Counted from the stretch's first letter, positions 24,568 through 34,098 are shown. The stretch is 64,000 nt of DNA from Neisseria sp. (GCF_030523955.1 NZ_JAUNHL010000004.1:1-64000), one strand, 5' to 3'. The notes: generated by a model not told the origin, from the sequence alone. Numbers and translations: made by a program.

Positions 24568-24588
24568 CTTTTTTACAAAGGTCTCAGG
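24568..24588. repeat. IS-end relic
   Basis: CTTTTTTACAAAGGTCTCAGG resembles the element ends at 54337-54352 and 54507-54522. No partner end found. Confidence 0.35.
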
Positions 24589-24603
24589 AAATCTGAAATA
24601 AAA

Positions 24604-24632
24604 ATGCCTGTCTGAAAGTTTCAGACAGGCAT
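24604..24632 (-). terminator. Inverted DUS pair, mtrCDE terminator
   Basis: ATGCCTGTCTGAAA / TTTCAGACAGGCAT, 17 bases behind the mtrE stop; read on the minus strand it is followed by TTTTTATTT. Confidence 0.75.
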
Positions 24633-24649
24633 TTCTTGATATTGAACTA

Positions 24650-26089
24650 TTAAGGCTGCACAGCTGCCTCTTGCCAGGTAGTTTGTTTCAAACCGCCGCC
24701 GAGCGCTTTATACAAATCGGCCAGATTTTCCAAACGGGTCAGCTGGTTGGCCAGCAACGCGGTATCGGCGCTGTAGCTGCTGCGTTCGGCATCGAGTAAA
24801 TCGAGCGCGCTGGATACGCCGTGGCGGTAGCGCAGATTAATCAGGCGCAACGAATCAGCATAAGCCTTGCTCTGTTTGGTTAAAGCAGCATTGCTTTTAT
24901 CCAGTTGTTCGCGTGCCACCAGGGCATTGGAAACGTCTTGGAAAGCAGCTTGTACCGCGGCTTCATAGTTCACCACTTCCACCTGCTGCATGATTTTGGC
25001 GTAATCCAAATTGGCTTTGTTGCTGCCCCAGTTGAAAATCGGCAGATTAATCGTTGGCGCAAACGACCATGTGCCATTGCCGCCTTTAAACAAGCCGCTT
25101 AATTCGGTTGAGCCGGTACCGATGGTACTGGTGAGGCTGATACTGGGGAAGAAGGCGGCACGTGCCGCACCGATATTGGCGTTGGCCTGTTTCAAGGCAT
25201 ATTCGGCGGAGCGGATATCCGGCCGGTTCAGCATCACATCCGAGCTCAAGCCTGCAGGCAAGCGGCTGATTTTGAATTGCTGGTTCAAAGATAAGGGCGC
25301 AGGCAAATCGGTAGGTAGCGGCTGGTTGATCAGTACCGCCAACGCATTATCGGCTTGCTCCTTGTTTTGCACCGCCGTTGCGTAATCCGCTTTAGCCGAT
25401 TCAATTAAAGCTTCCTGTTGGCGCAAATCGACCGCAGAAACTACGCCGGCTTTGTGTTTCAACTGGGTGAGCTTGTAGGTTTGCTCGCGTGTTTTTAACA
25501 CACGCTCGGCCAGTGCCATGCTCTCTTGAGCGTAAAGCCCGTTGAAATAGGCTTTGGCAACCGAAGCCACCAAGGTCATCTGCGCCGAATCGCGGGCGGC
25601 GACACTCTGGAAATAGCTCTGCAATGCCGCTTCGGTATTGCTGCGTACTTTGCCGAACAAATCGATTTCATAAGAAGTCACGCCCAAACCTACGGTATAA
25701 GCTGAAGAAACATAAGAATTACCGGTACTACTCAAATCAGCAGCAGTACGACCTCGCGAACCGGTACCAGTGGCATTGATCCCCGGCAATAAGTTAGCAC
25801 GCTGAATCATATATTGTTTGCGCAAGGCTTCGGAATTGAGCGCGGCGGCGCGCAAATCTGTATTGCGCACCAACGCAATTTCAATCAAGCGGTGCAAGCG
25901 GGGGTCGGCGAAATAATCCTGCCAACCGAGTGCGGCGGCCTGAATGCCAGTTTCCGGCTGCGTATCGTATTTGAATGTTTCCGGTACGCTCACCTGCGGC
26001 TGTTCGTATTTCGGAATCATGGCACAAGCAGATAAAACAAAACTTGCTGCCAATGCCGCGGCAATGGGTTTGAAAGAAATACTGTTCAT
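24650..26089 (-). CDS. mtrE: Outer-membrane efflux lipoprotein MtrE
   Basis: TolC/OprM-type channel that forms the outer-membrane exit of the MtrCDE pump. 479 residues. Signal peptide with lipobox LSAC, lipidated Cys at 22. Two repeats of the OEP family, with long amphipathic helices (about 60-260 and 280-470) and the NRPDIRSAE segment. AGGAA precedes the ATG. Last gene of the operon, 64 bases after mtrD, with a reverse DUS in the gap. Might also serve other secretion systems, including a type I system for the RTX protein; that is speculation. Confidence 0.92.
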   Translation of the reverse strand: MNSISFKPIAAALAASFVLSACAMIPKYEQPQVSVPETFKYDTQPETGIQAAALGWQDYFADPRLHRLIEIALVRNTDLRAAALNSEALRKQYMIQRANLLPGINATGTGSRGRTAADLSSTGNSYVSSAYTVGLGVTSYEIDLFGKVRSNTEAALQSYFQSVAARDSAQMTLVASVAKAYFNGLYAQESMALAERVLKTREQTYKLTQLKHKAGVVSAVDLRQQEALIESAKADYATAVQNKEQADNALAVLINQPLPTDLPAPLSLNQQFKISRLPAGLSSDVMLNRPDIRSAEYALKQANANIGAARAAFFPSISLTSTIGTGSTELSGLFKGGNGTWSFAPTINLPIFNWGSNKANLDYAKIMQQVEVVNYEAAVQAAFQDVSNALVAREQLDKSNAALTKQSKAYADSLRLINLRYRHGVSSALDLLDAERSSYSADTALLANQLTRLENLADLYKALGGGLKQTTWQEAAVQP

Positions 26090-26153
26090 AAAAAATTCCT
26101 TTGCGGCAAGCCCGCCGTATTTTCAGACAGGCCTGCCGCTATATCAATAGCTT

Positions 26154-29100
26154 TTAATGACTCTCTTTTTCTAAGCTTAACGGTGCAACTGTCTCAGCGG
26201 GAGGCGGGGTTTTCTTACCCTTGAATAAACCACGGATCAGTACATAGAAAAGCGGTACCAAGAAGACCGACAGCAAAGTACCAATCAACATCCCCCAGAA
26301 TACAGCGGTACCAATGGCACGCTGCGCACCCGAGCTGGCGCCGGTAGCGATATACAAGGGCACCACGCCCAGAATAAAGGCGAAAGAGGTCATCAAAATC
26401 GGGCGGAAACGCAAATGTGCGGCTTCCAATGCGGCATTGATAATGTTTTTGCCTGCTTCTTGCTGCTCTTTGGCAAATTCAATAATCAAAATCGCATTTT
26501 TCGCACTCAAGCCCATTACCGTAATCATACCGATGGTGAAATAAATGTCGTTCTCAGTGCCCCTCATCAAAGCGCCTAAACCGACACCCAGAATACCCAA
26601 CGGTACAACCAAAATCACGGCCAGCGGAATCGACCAGCTTTCATACAGCGCAGCCAGTGCCAAGAACACTGCAACAGCAGCGAAACCGTATAAAAGCATG
26701 GTTTGCGACGAACCTTTGGCTTCTTCGCGCGACTGACCGGCCCATTCCAAGCTATAACCACCGCCTAAGTCATCCACCATTTTCTGCACTTCGGCCATTG
26801 CCTCGCCCGTGGATTTTCCGTTGGCCGGCGCACCGGTCAGCTGCATGGCGGGATAGCCGTTGAAGCGCACGCTCTGCTCTTGGCCGCTTTCCCATTTCAC
26901 GGTGGCAACCGTCGATAAAGGTACTGCGACACCACTGCTGTTGTTCACTGTCAGATTCAGAATATCTTCCGGCTGCATACGTGCATTGGCATCGGCTTGT
27001 ACGATTACCCGTTGCAAGCGGCCCTGATTCGGGAAATCGTTCACATAAGTGGAACCCAAAGCAGTCATCAATACGGAGCGGATGGAAGAAAAATCAATGC
27101 CTTGCGCAGCAGCAGCTTCGCGATTGATATCAATTTTCAGCTGCGGTGCATCTTCCAAGCCGCTACTGCGTACGTTTTGCGGATCAAACATGGCAGTATT
27201 TTGGCGCATTTTACCCAATAACTCGTTACGCTTGGCCAACAATGCTTCGTGGCCGCTGTTGTTACGGTCTTGCAAGTAGAATGAGAAACCGGAGTCATTG
27301 CCCAATTCCATAATCGGAGGCGGATTCAATGCAAAGGCCACACCGTCCCGAATATTGCCCATAAATGCCCCCATCATTTTATTGGCTACCGAAGCTGCAT
27401 CACTACCTTCAGCAGTACGTTCGCTCCAATCTTTCAGTGTGGCAAACGCCATCGCCATATTCTGGCCGGAACCGGAGAAACTAAAGCCGGAAATGGCAAT
27501 CAGATTTTGCACTTCAGGCATGCCGGTGGCAATCTTGTTAACGGTTTCCAAAGTCGCATCGGTACGCTCTTTGGTGGCACCGGCCGGCAGTTGCACGCTC
27601 ACCATTACATAGCCTTGGTCTTCCTGCGGCAGGAAGGCGGTCGGTAATTTGGTGATTAATAAAGCCGCACCTGCAGCCAGTGCCAGATAAACAATCGTCA
27701 TGCGACCGACTTTATGAACCACTTTGGCCACTAAGCCGGAATAGCCGTGGGTAGCGGTATCGAATTTGCGGTTGAACCAGCCGAAAAAGCCTTTTTTCTC
27801 GTGATGTCCGTCTTTCAAGGGCTTGAGCAAAGTGGCGCACAAAGCAGGAGTTAGCGACAAAGCGAGGAAAGCAGAGAAGGCAATCGCCAAAGCCATGGTT
27901 GCGGCAAATTGTTTATAAATATTACCGGTAGCACCGCTGAACATGGTCATCGGAACAAACACCGAAATCAATACGGCGGTAATACCGATAACCGCACCGG
28001 AAATCTGCCCCATCGCTTTTTTGGTCGCTTCTTTCGGAGGCAATTTTTCTTCGGCCATAATCCGCTCGACGTTCTCCACCACCACAATCGCATCATCCAC
28101 CACAATACCGATAACCAATACCATGGCGAACATCGTCATCACGTTGATGGACATGCCCAGATAATAAATACAGGCAAACGCACCCAATAGCGAAATCGGC
28201 ACCACAATCGTAGGAATAATGGTATAGCGGATATTTTGCAGGAACAGGAACATTACCAAGAATACCAGCACAATCGCTTCGATCAGCGTATGAATCACTT
28301 TTTCAATGGAAAGCGATACGAAGGTAGAAGTGTCATACGGTGCCGTCCAAGTTACCCCTTCCGGGAAATATTTCTGCAACTCGGCCATCTTGGTCTTGAT
28401 TTCTGCCGCCGCCGCAGTGGCGTTACCGCTGTTGGACAAAGAAATACCCATGCCCACAGTCGGTTTGCCGTTCAGGCGGGTGGAGCTGCTGTAACTTTGG
28501 CTACCCAAAGAAATTTTAGCCACATCGCGCAGATACACATTGGCGCCACTGGTAGTCGAACGCAACATGATGTTGCCAAAACCCTCTTCGGTAGACAGTT
28601 GGCCGTCCGCCGTAACCGTAGCCGAAATGGTTTGTCCTTGCACTGCCGGCAAATCACCTACGGAACCGGCCGCGATCTGGGCATTTTGCGCAGAAATTGC
28701 CGAAGTAACATCTGAGAAAGAGAGGTTGTAGTTTTTCAACTTCTGAGGATCTACCCACACACGCATCGCGCGTTGCGAGCCAAACAGATTCACGTTACCC
28801 ACGCCGTCTACACGCTGCAACTCGGGAATAATGTTACGTTGTGCATAATCGGCCATTTCCTCGGTAGATTTGGTGTCGGACGAGAGCATCACCACCATCA
28901 GGAAGTTGGAACGCGCTTTCGATACGGTTACGCCGTTCTGCTGCACTGCCGAGGGCAGCGTAGAAGTCACTTCGGAAAGCTTATTCTGCACGTTTACCTG
29001 TGCGATATCTTCATTGGTCTCCGGCGTGAAAGTCAACGTTACGGTACCGCTTCCGCTGGAGGTTGATGATGTGGTGATGTAATCCAACCCTTCCACGCCG

Positions 29101-29309
29101 TACATATTTCGCTCGATTACCGCCAGTACGCTGTCTTCCATCTCTTTGGCCGACGCACCCGGATAAGTGGCGGTCAGCGTGATGGTTGGTGAAGCAACGG
29201 AAGGATATTGCGTAACCGGTAGCTGGGTAATACCGAGCACACCGGCGATCATGATAAAAATCGCGATAACCCATGCAAAGATAGGGCGATCAATAAAAAA
29301 CTTAGGCAT
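26154..29309 (-). CDS. mtrD: RND multidrug efflux transporter MtrD
   Basis: Inner-membrane proton-driven pump of the HAE1 (AcrB) family. 1051 residues. Twelve membrane helices in two halves, separated by large periplasmic loops. The proton-relay aspartates are in IVVDDAIVVVENV near residue 405, and the second half has the matching SAKNAILIIEFAKE with its lysine. Start MPKFFIDRPIFAWV is typical. GGGAG precedes the ATG, 11 bases after the mtrC stop. Expected substrates are hydrophobic agents, dyes, detergents and macrolides, from the known gonococcal pump. Confidence 0.95.
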   Translation of the reverse strand: MPKFFIDRPIFAWVIAIFIMIAGVLGITQLPVTQYPSVASPTITLTATYPGASAKEMEDSVLAVIERNMYGVEGLDYITTSSTSSGSGTVTLTFTPETNEDIAQVNVQNKLSEVTSTLPSAVQQNGVTVSKARSNFLMVVMLSSDTKSTEEMADYAQRNIIPELQRVDGVGNVNLFGSQRAMRVWVDPQKLKNYNLSFSDVTSAISAQNAQIAAGSVGDLPAVQGQTISATVTADGQLSTEEGFGNIMLRSTTSGANVYLRDVAKISLGSQSYSSSTRLNGKPTVGMGISLSNSGNATAAAAEIKTKMAELQKYFPEGVTWTAPYDTSTFVSLSIEKVIHTLIEAIVLVFLVMFLFLQNIRYTIIPTIVVPISLLGAFACIYYLGMSINVMTMFAMVLVIGIVVDDAIVVVENVERIMAEEKLPPKEATKKAMGQISGAVIGITAVLISVFVPMTMFSGATGNIYKQFAATMALAIAFSAFLALSLTPALCATLLKPLKDGHHEKKGFFGWFNRKFDTATHGYSGLVAKVVHKVGRMTIVYLALAAGAALLITKLPTAFLPQEDQGYVMVSVQLPAGATKERTDATLETVNKIATGMPEVQNLIAISGFSFSGSGQNMAMAFATLKDWSERTAEGSDAASVANKMMGAFMGNIRDGVAFALNPPPIMELGNDSGFSFYLQDRNNSGHEALLAKRNELLGKMRQNTAMFDPQNVRSSGLEDAPQLKIDINREAAAAQGIDFSSIRSVLMTALGSTYVNDFPNQGRLQRVIVQADANARMQPEDILNLTVNNSSGVAVPLSTVATVKWESGQEQSVRFNGYPAMQLTGAPANGKSTGEAMAEVQKMVDDLGGGYSLEWAGQSREEAKGSSQTMLLYGFAAVAVFLALAALYESWSIPLAVILVVPLGILGVGLGALMRGTENDIYFTIGMITVMGLSAKNAILIIEFAKEQQEAGKNIINAALEAAHLRFRPILMTSFAFILGVVPLYIATGASSGAQRAIGTAVFWGMLIGTLLSVFLVPLFYVLIRGLFKGKKTPPPAETVAPLSLEKESH

Positions 29310-29320
29310 GTATCACTCCC

Positions 29321-30631
29321 TTATTTCTTCTCGCCGGAAGCGGGAGCGGCTTGTACTGCCGAAGCTTTTTGAGCAGCCGATGCATTCTGTGCGCCGGATG
29401 CGGCCTGCGCACCGGTTGCCGGGACGGCGGCTTGCGAGGCTTGGGAAGCGGGGGGCGTCCATTCTTTAGGCGTTACTTTTTTCGCCTGCATCATGCCGGC
29501 AATCGACGTACCGTCCACAATCACTTTATCACCGGCTTTGAGGCCTTCGCTAATAATCCAATTGGTGCCGTATTGCTGTGCAACGGTCACCACACGCGGC
29601 TCCATGCCGCCCTGAGCGTTGACAATCATTACGGTATTCTTTTGACCGCGGGTAACGGCTTGCTGAGGCACAACGAATATATTATCCATATCGGCCTGCG
29701 GCAGACTCACGCGCACATATAAATTGGGCAGCAAAATATTATCGGGATTAGGCACTTCTGCACGCAAAGTTACCTGCCCGGTGGTTTCGTCTACCGTCGG
29801 GTCGGCGAACAACAAACGGCCTTTGTGCGCATAAGTTTGGCCGTTTTCAAGTTTGATATCCACTTCCACCGCACCGTTTACCGCCGCCATTTTCCCATCG
29901 GCAATATCTTGGCGAAGCTTCATGGCTTCGGTTGCAGATTGCGTGAGATTCACATACATGGGATTGGTTTGTTGGATGGTAGCGAGCCGTGTAGTACTAC
30001 CGGCGCTGACCAATGCACCTTCCGATGCATAAGACTGGCCGATATAACCGGATATCGGCGCGCTGATACGGGAGCGGTCTACATTGATTTGCGCGGAGCG
30101 GATTGCTGCTTGCGCCGCTTTCACAGCGGCTTCGCCCGAACGCTTGGACTGGACGGCCGCATCATATTCTTGTTTACTAATGGCATCGGCCGCCACCAGA
30201 GGCTTATAACGCGCCAAGTCGGCATTGGCTTTGGCCAGCGTTGCCTGTGCGGAAGCCAGCTCGGCACGCGCACTTTCCAAAGAAGCGATATAAGTTACAT
30301 CATCCAATTGATACAAAGCCTGGCCGGCTTTCACATAGCTGCCCTCTTGAAACAGGCGCTTTTTAATAATGCCGCTCACCTGCGGCAGAATATCGGCCGA
30401 GCGGCGCGACTCCAAACGGCCGGGCAGATCGGTGCTGATGGTAATACGTTGGGGCTGGACCGTTACCACGCCGACTACCGGCGCAGGTGCCTGTTGCGCA
30501 CCCGATGCCGCCGCACCGCCTCCGGCCGCTTGCTGCCCGCTCTCTCCGCTACAGGCAGCCAATGCACCGGCCACTGCTGCTGCCAATATTGCCGAACGTA
30601 AAGCTCTAACTTGAAATTGTGTAAAAGACAT
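29321..30631 (-). CDS. mtrC: Efflux periplasmic adaptor MtrC
   Basis: Membrane-fusion protein that links MtrD to MtrE. 436 residues. Lipoprotein signal with LAAC, lipidated Cys at 27. Lipoyl and barrel-sandwich segments (SGIIKKRLFQEGSYVKAGQALYQL-like and ISAPISGYIG), a helical hairpin (about 100-165) and a beta-barrel part follow. The C-terminal 45 residues are low-complexity Ala/Gln/Ser, probably a disordered tail. AGGAAA precedes the ATG. First gene of mtrCDE. Confidence 0.94.
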   Translation of the reverse strand: MSFTQFQVRALRSAILAAAVAGALAACSGESGQQAAGGGAAASGAQQAPAPVVGVVTVQPQRITISTDLPGRLESRRSADILPQVSGIIKKRLFQEGSYVKAGQALYQLDDVTYIASLESARAELASAQATLAKANADLARYKPLVAADAISKQEYDAAVQSKRSGEAAVKAAQAAIRSAQINVDRSRISAPISGYIGQSYASEGALVSAGSTTRLATIQQTNPMYVNLTQSATEAMKLRQDIADGKMAAVNGAVEVDIKLENGQTYAHKGRLLFADPTVDETTGQVTLRAEVPNPDNILLPNLYVRVSLPQADMDNIFVVPQQAVTRGQKNTVMIVNAQGGMEPRVVTVAQQYGTNWIISEGLKAGDKVIVDGTSIAGMMQAKKVTPKEWTPPASQASQAAVPATGAQAASGAQNASAAQKASAVQAAPASGEKK

Positions 30632-30755
30632 TCTGCTTTCCTATCAGAAATCTGGTTGATTTGTACTTTTTTTACAAATAAAGTCAGGCCATCCGCATTT
30701 ACCTTTCCTGAAAAAGGCACATTCCGATAGCCATAAACTTTTATATTTTATAAAC

Positions 30756-30784
30756 TTTATACTCTTATCAGAGTATTTGGGCAA
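30756..30784 (-). promoter_or_regulatory. mtrCDE promoter
   Basis: On the minus strand TTGCCC (30784-30779) and TATAAA (30761-30756) are 17 bases apart, giving a leader of about 120 bases. The putative MtrR operator abuts its upstream side. Confidence 0.55.
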
Positions 30785-30791
30785 ACAATTA

Positions 30792-30815
30792 TACATACAT
30801 GCTTGCATGTAATAA
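30792..30815. promoter_or_regulatory. Putative MtrR operator
   Basis: TACATACATGCTTGCATGTA (30792-30811) is an interrupted palindrome with arms ACATGC and GCATGT. In layout it resembles the TACATACAT-type operator of E. coli AcrR from memory. It overlaps the mtrR -35 element and ends next to the mtrC -35, so one repressor could control both directions. Confidence 0.6.
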
Positions 30816-30831
30816 AGTTGTTTTTTATAAT
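30803..30831 (+). promoter_or_regulatory. mtrR promoter
   Basis: TTGCAT at 30803-30808 and a perfect TATAAT at 30826-30831, 17-base spacer. The -35 lies inside the putative operator. Confidence 0.65.
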
Positions 30832-30900
30832 TCAGGCACCATTTACGTTTTACAAACCTTAAAAAATAAATCTCAAACCACTCGAAACACAGGCCATCTT

Positions 30901-31536
30901 ATGAGAAGAACCAAGGCAGAAGCCCTCAAGACCCGTGAATATTTAATGTTTTCCGCACTCGATGTCTTTTACGAACGAGGCGTATCACGCGCTTCGCTGA
31001 ATGAAATCGCACAGAATGCGGGGGTAACTCGAGGTGCGCTTTATTGGCACTTCAAAAATAAGGAAGATTTGTTTGACGCCCTATTCCAGCATCTTTTTCA
31101 GGACATCAGCCAAGAACTGCAAGAGGACATTCAAAAAGATACGCCCGATTTATGGGTGAATTTCCAACGCAGCCTGATAGACATGGTTCATCGGGTGCAA
31201 CACAATGACGCCCACCATAAATTTTGCAATATCCTGCATCTAAAATGCGAGCATACCAAACAAAATCAGTCGATTACCTTGCTTATGCGGAATTATTCCG
31301 ACATGTGGAACACCTTGCTGACTTCAGCGGTGAGCGCCTGCGTCAAACAGAAATCCTTGCCGGAGAATCTCGATATTCCGCTGGCGGTACTGTTCATCCA
31401 ATCCACCGTAACCGGCCTGCTGCATACTTGGCTTGCGCAATCTGAAAAATTTGATTTGAGCAAAGTGGCCGAACCCCAAATCGTCACTTGCCTCAATGCC
31501 CTAGTACATGCGCCTACTTTATTAAAACGGGCTTAA
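30901..31536 (+). CDS. mtrR: TetR-family efflux repressor MtrR
   Basis: Represses the divergent mtrCDE operon. 211 residues from ATG 30901, matching the 210-residue gonococcal protein; the frame is open to 30799 but the extra residues are not part of the family. N-terminal helix-turn-helix (SLNEIAQNAGVTRGALYWHFKNKEDLF) almost as in gonococcal MtrR; the C-terminal ligand-binding half is more diverged. No good ribosome-binding site is visible before the ATG. Confidence 0.93.
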   Translation: MRRTKAEALKTREYLMFSALDVFYERGVSRASLNEIAQNAGVTRGALYWHFKNKEDLFDALFQHLFQDISQELQEDIQKDTPDLWVNFQRSLIDMVHRVQHNDAHHKFCNILHLKCEHTKQNQSITLLMRNYSDMWNTLLTSAVSACVKQKSLPENLDIPLAVLFIQSTVTGLLHTWLAQSEKFDLSKVAEPQIVTCLNALVHAPTLLKRA

Positions 31537-31553
31537 TCAGACCATCAGCAAGA

Positions 31554-31595
31554 ATGCCTGTCTGAAAACCGGATTGATCGTTTTCAGACAGGCAT
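31554..31595. terminator. Inverted DUS pair between mtrR and uspA
   Basis: ATGCCTGTCTGAAAAC and GTTTTCAGACAGGCAT around a 10-base loop; serves both convergent genes. Confidence 0.75.
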
Positions 31596-31632
31596 TCTTG
31601 CGTCTTGTTCCTTTAAGGGTAACGCCCCTGAG

Positions 31633-32085
31633 CTATTCATCGTCGCTGCGGCGCACCAGCAAAACCGGAAGATTGGTTTTGCGCATTACGCCTTCGGCTA
31701 CAGAACCCATCAGCAAATGCAACACACCGCCATAGCCGTGCGTACCCATCGCAATCATATCGCAACCGGCAGCCTCTGCCTCTTCCAGCAAAATATCGGC
31801 CACACGCTCGCCGGCATTTTCCACCACTTTGCTCTCCAAGCCCACGCCGGAACCCGCAACCGCTTTTTCCGCCTTACCAATTACTTCCGCAGCCGTTGCA
31901 TTAATCGCTTCTTGAAGTGCCTCACGATTGGTATAAGCCGAGCCGCCCCAGCTGAACTGGGTTAAATCAATCACATGCAACACAAACAGCGTCGCACCCG
32001 TTCCTCTTGCCAGTTTGAGCGCCTCATCCAAGGCGTGATAACTTGCTGCACTGTTGTCCACCGGCACACAGATTTTGCTATACAT
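31633..32085 (-). CDS. uspA: Universal stress protein
   Basis: 150 residues of the single-domain UspA family with the ATP-binding signature GTHGYGGVLHLLMGSVAEGVMR near the C-terminus and the N-terminal ICVPVDNSAAS. Probably binds ATP; the cellular role is not defined by sequence. The ATG at 32085 follows AGGAGC at seven bases; a GTG one codon upstream is the alternative. Confidence 0.85.
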   Translation of the reverse strand: MYSKICVPVDNSAASYHALDEALKLARGTGATLFVLHVIDLTQFSWGGSAYTNREALQEAINATAAEVIGKAEKAVAGSGVGLESKVVENAGERVADILLEEAEAAGCDMIAMGTHGYGGVLHLLMGSVAEGVMRKTNLPVLLVRRSDDE

Positions 32086-32215
32086 CACTTGCTCCTTTCA
32101 TTTTCACCAACAATAAATATCAACGGTTTCTATCAATAGATTAACACAAAACAACCGAAGTTCCAGTATTTTACGGCCAATCAATGATAAGATTGACCTC
32201 TCTCAAGGATATGCC

Positions 32216-32671
32216 ATGAATACCATTAGCAGCACCGATTCCACCGTATTATTCGCCACCGAACTGACCATACAGGTCGGCGATTTGAACTACGGCAATC
32301 ACTTAGCCAACGATGCCGTTTTGCGCCTCGCTCACGAAACCCGGCTACGCTGGCTTGCACAACAAGGCTACAGCGAGCTGGATGCCGGCGGCAGCGGTCT
32401 GATTATGACCGAAGCGGCGGTTCGCTATCTGGCGCAAGCATTTTACGGCGACGTTTTATTTTGCACGCTGGCCGTCGGCGACATCGGCAAAGCCGGTTTT
32501 ACCCTGACATACGAATTTATCCGCCAAAGCGACAACCGCACCATCGCCCGCGTACAAAGCAAAATAGCCTGTTTCGACTATTCCCGCCAGCGGCCGGTAC
32601 GCCTGTCTGAAAACCTGAAAACTTATTTACAAACACCTCTTTTCCCCTTGCATCCAAAGGAACAGCCATGA
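32216..32671 (+). CDS. Acyl-CoA thioesterase, hot-dog fold (YbgC/FadM-like)
   Basis: 151 residues. Resembles 4-hydroxybenzoyl-CoA / YbgC-type thioesterases, with the active-site region VGDLNYGNHLAND at about 21-33, an Asp placed as in the family. The coding end carries a DUS core read as RLSEN (about 127-131). The next gene starts by an ATGA overlap. The acyl substrate is unknown. A link with the aromatic cluster is not suggested, because that cluster does not use CoA esters. Confidence 0.75.
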   Translation: MNTISSTDSTVLFATELTIQVGDLNYGNHLANDAVLRLAHETRLRWLAQQGYSELDAGGSGLIMTEAAVRYLAQAFYGDVLFCTLAVGDIGKAGFTLTYEFIRQSDNRTIARVQSKIACFDYSRQRPVRLSENLKTYLQTPLFPLHPKEQP

Positions 32672-33081
32672 AATCCTATCCGATCAACAGCCCCGAAGCG
32701 CAAGCCCGCATCCTTACCCTGTGCCTGATTGCCGACAGTGACATCGACCCCAGCGAACTGGACGAATTGAACCTCTCGCTGGTTTACGAAGCACTCAACA
32801 TCAGCCCGCAAGGCTTTATGGAAGTATTTCGCACTTATCTGGAAGACATCGCATCGGAAGCCGGCAAAGGCCGCATCAACCTGCTGGATCCCGAACGCAT
32901 CAACACCATGCTGGCGGAAGTAAACGGCCGCAGCGAACGCATCAACACGCTGGCTACCGCTTTGCGCATCTGCAAAAGCGACCACGCACTGAACGACGCC
33001 GAAATCGCCCTCTTTCGCCACATCATGAACGAATGGCAGATTGATTTGACCGATTTGGAAATCGAAGTCAGCCTCGCCTGA
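32668..33081 (+). CDS. TerB-like conserved protein
   Basis: 137 residues, acidic and helical. The pattern [20 protein letters not shown] and the later [18 protein letters not shown] resembles the paired metal-site helices of the TerB superfamily, but the match is by eye only. ATG overlaps the thioesterase stop (ATGA), so co-translated. Cytoplasmic; no function assigned. Confidence 0.6.
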   Translation: MKSYPINSPEAQARILTLCLIADSDIDPSELDELNLSLVYEALNISPQGFMEVFRTYLEDIASEAGKGRINLLDPERINTMLAEVNGRSERINTLATALRICKSDHALNDAEIALFRHIMNEWQIDLTDLEIEVSLA

Positions 33082-33106
33082 CTATTTTTCAGACAGGCCT
33101 TGCTTC

Positions 33107-33991
33107 ATGACCCCCCTACAGTTCGCCGAACACCAGCCCGATTATCTGCGCACCCTTACACAAAGCGGAAAATCCGCTCACACCGTCGCCGCCTATCAGC
33201 GCGATTTGGTCCAACTATGCCAACTGCTGCCGCCGGATGGCGAACTCACCCGCGCCCAATTTATCGCCGCGCTCAAAAAGCTCTCGCAGCAAAATCTGCA
33301 CCCGCGCAGCCTGGCGCGCAAACTTTCGGCGTGGCGGCAATATAGCGATTATCTGGTTGATAAAGGACTGTGGCCGCACAACCCCATCAGCAGCCTCAAA
33401 GCCCCCAAACCGCCCGAGCGCCTGCCCAAAGCCGTCGATCAAGAAACCCTTAACCGGCTGCTCGACAACAAGCCGGACGACGAAACCCTGCAAATACGCG
33501 ACCATGCCATCTTCGAATTGATGTACGGCAGCGGCCTGCGGCTCTCCGAAGTACACAGCCTCAACCTCGACAGTCTGTTATTGGACGAAGGCTGGGTAAG
33601 CGTATGGGGCAAAGGCAACAAACAACGGCAAATTCCCTTAGGTCGCACCGCCGTCGCCGCCATCCGCGCCTACCTGCCGCAACGTCAGGCAGCCGGCGGC
33701 GAAACCGCCCTCTTTACCAACCGTCTCGGCCGCCGCCTCGGCCAACGCCAAATCCAAAACCGCTTGAAAGCTTGGGCACAACGCCAAGGCAGCCCGCAAC
33801 ACCTCTCCCCGCATATGATGCGGCACAGCTACGCCAGCCACCTGCTGCAAGCCAGCGGCGACATCCGCGCCGTTCAGGAATTACTGGGCCATAGCAACCT
33901 TTCCAGCACCCAAATTTATACCAAGCTCGATTTTGATCATTTAGCCAAGGTATACGATTCAACCCATCCGCGGGCGAAGCGGCAAAAATAA
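33107..33991 (+). CDS. xerC: Tyrosine recombinase XerC
   Basis: Resolves chromosome dimers at dif together with XerD. 294 residues. N-terminal SAM-like DNA-binding domain; catalytic domain with Arg145 (GSGLRLSE), the [10 protein letters not shown] box, [12 protein letters not shown] and nucleophile Tyr271. The end [16 protein letters not shown] is XerC-like rather than XerD-like. The start is preceded at nine bases by AGACAGG of a reverse DUS (33088-33098), apparently its ribosome-binding site. Confidence 0.93.
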   Translation: MTPLQFAEHQPDYLRTLTQSGKSAHTVAAYQRDLVQLCQLLPPDGELTRAQFIAALKKLSQQNLHPRSLARKLSAWRQYSDYLVDKGLWPHNPISSLKAPKPPERLPKAVDQETLNRLLDNKPDDETLQIRDHAIFELMYGSGLRLSEVHSLNLDSLLLDEGWVSVWGKGNKQRQIPLGRTAVAAIRAYLPQRQAAGGETALFTNRLGRRLGQRQIQNRLKAWAQRQGSPQHLSPHMMRHSYASHLLQASGDIRAVQELLGHSNLSSTQIYTKLDFDHLAKVYDSTHPRAKRQK

Positions 33992-34003
33992 GCCAAAATC
34001 AAA

Positions 34004-34037
34004 ATGCCTGTCTGAAAACAACTTTTCAGACAGGCAT
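34004..34037 (+). terminator. Inverted DUS pair, xerC terminator
   Basis: ATGCCTGTCTGAAAA and TTTTCAGACAGGCAT around a 4-base loop, followed by TTTTTAACAACA. Confidence 0.7.
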
Positions 34038-34047
34038 TTTTAACAAC

Positions 34048-34080
34048 AAAAAAGCCGCCGACCCCCTTCGGCAGCTTTTT
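34048..34080 (-). terminator. Non-DUS terminator of the iron alcohol dehydrogenase gene
   Basis: AAAAAAGC...GCCGA / TTCGGC...GCTTTTT stem with a CCCC loop; U tracts form on either strand. Lies 18 bases behind the leftward gene. Confidence 0.65.
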
Positions 34081-34098
34081 CTTCCTGCTACAGCAAAC

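Noticed and set aside
32216..32671. Thioesterase as part of 4-hydroxybenzoyl-CoA metabolism linked to the aromatic cluster
   Set aside because: The cluster is 23 kb away and contains no CoA-ester step; the family is broad.
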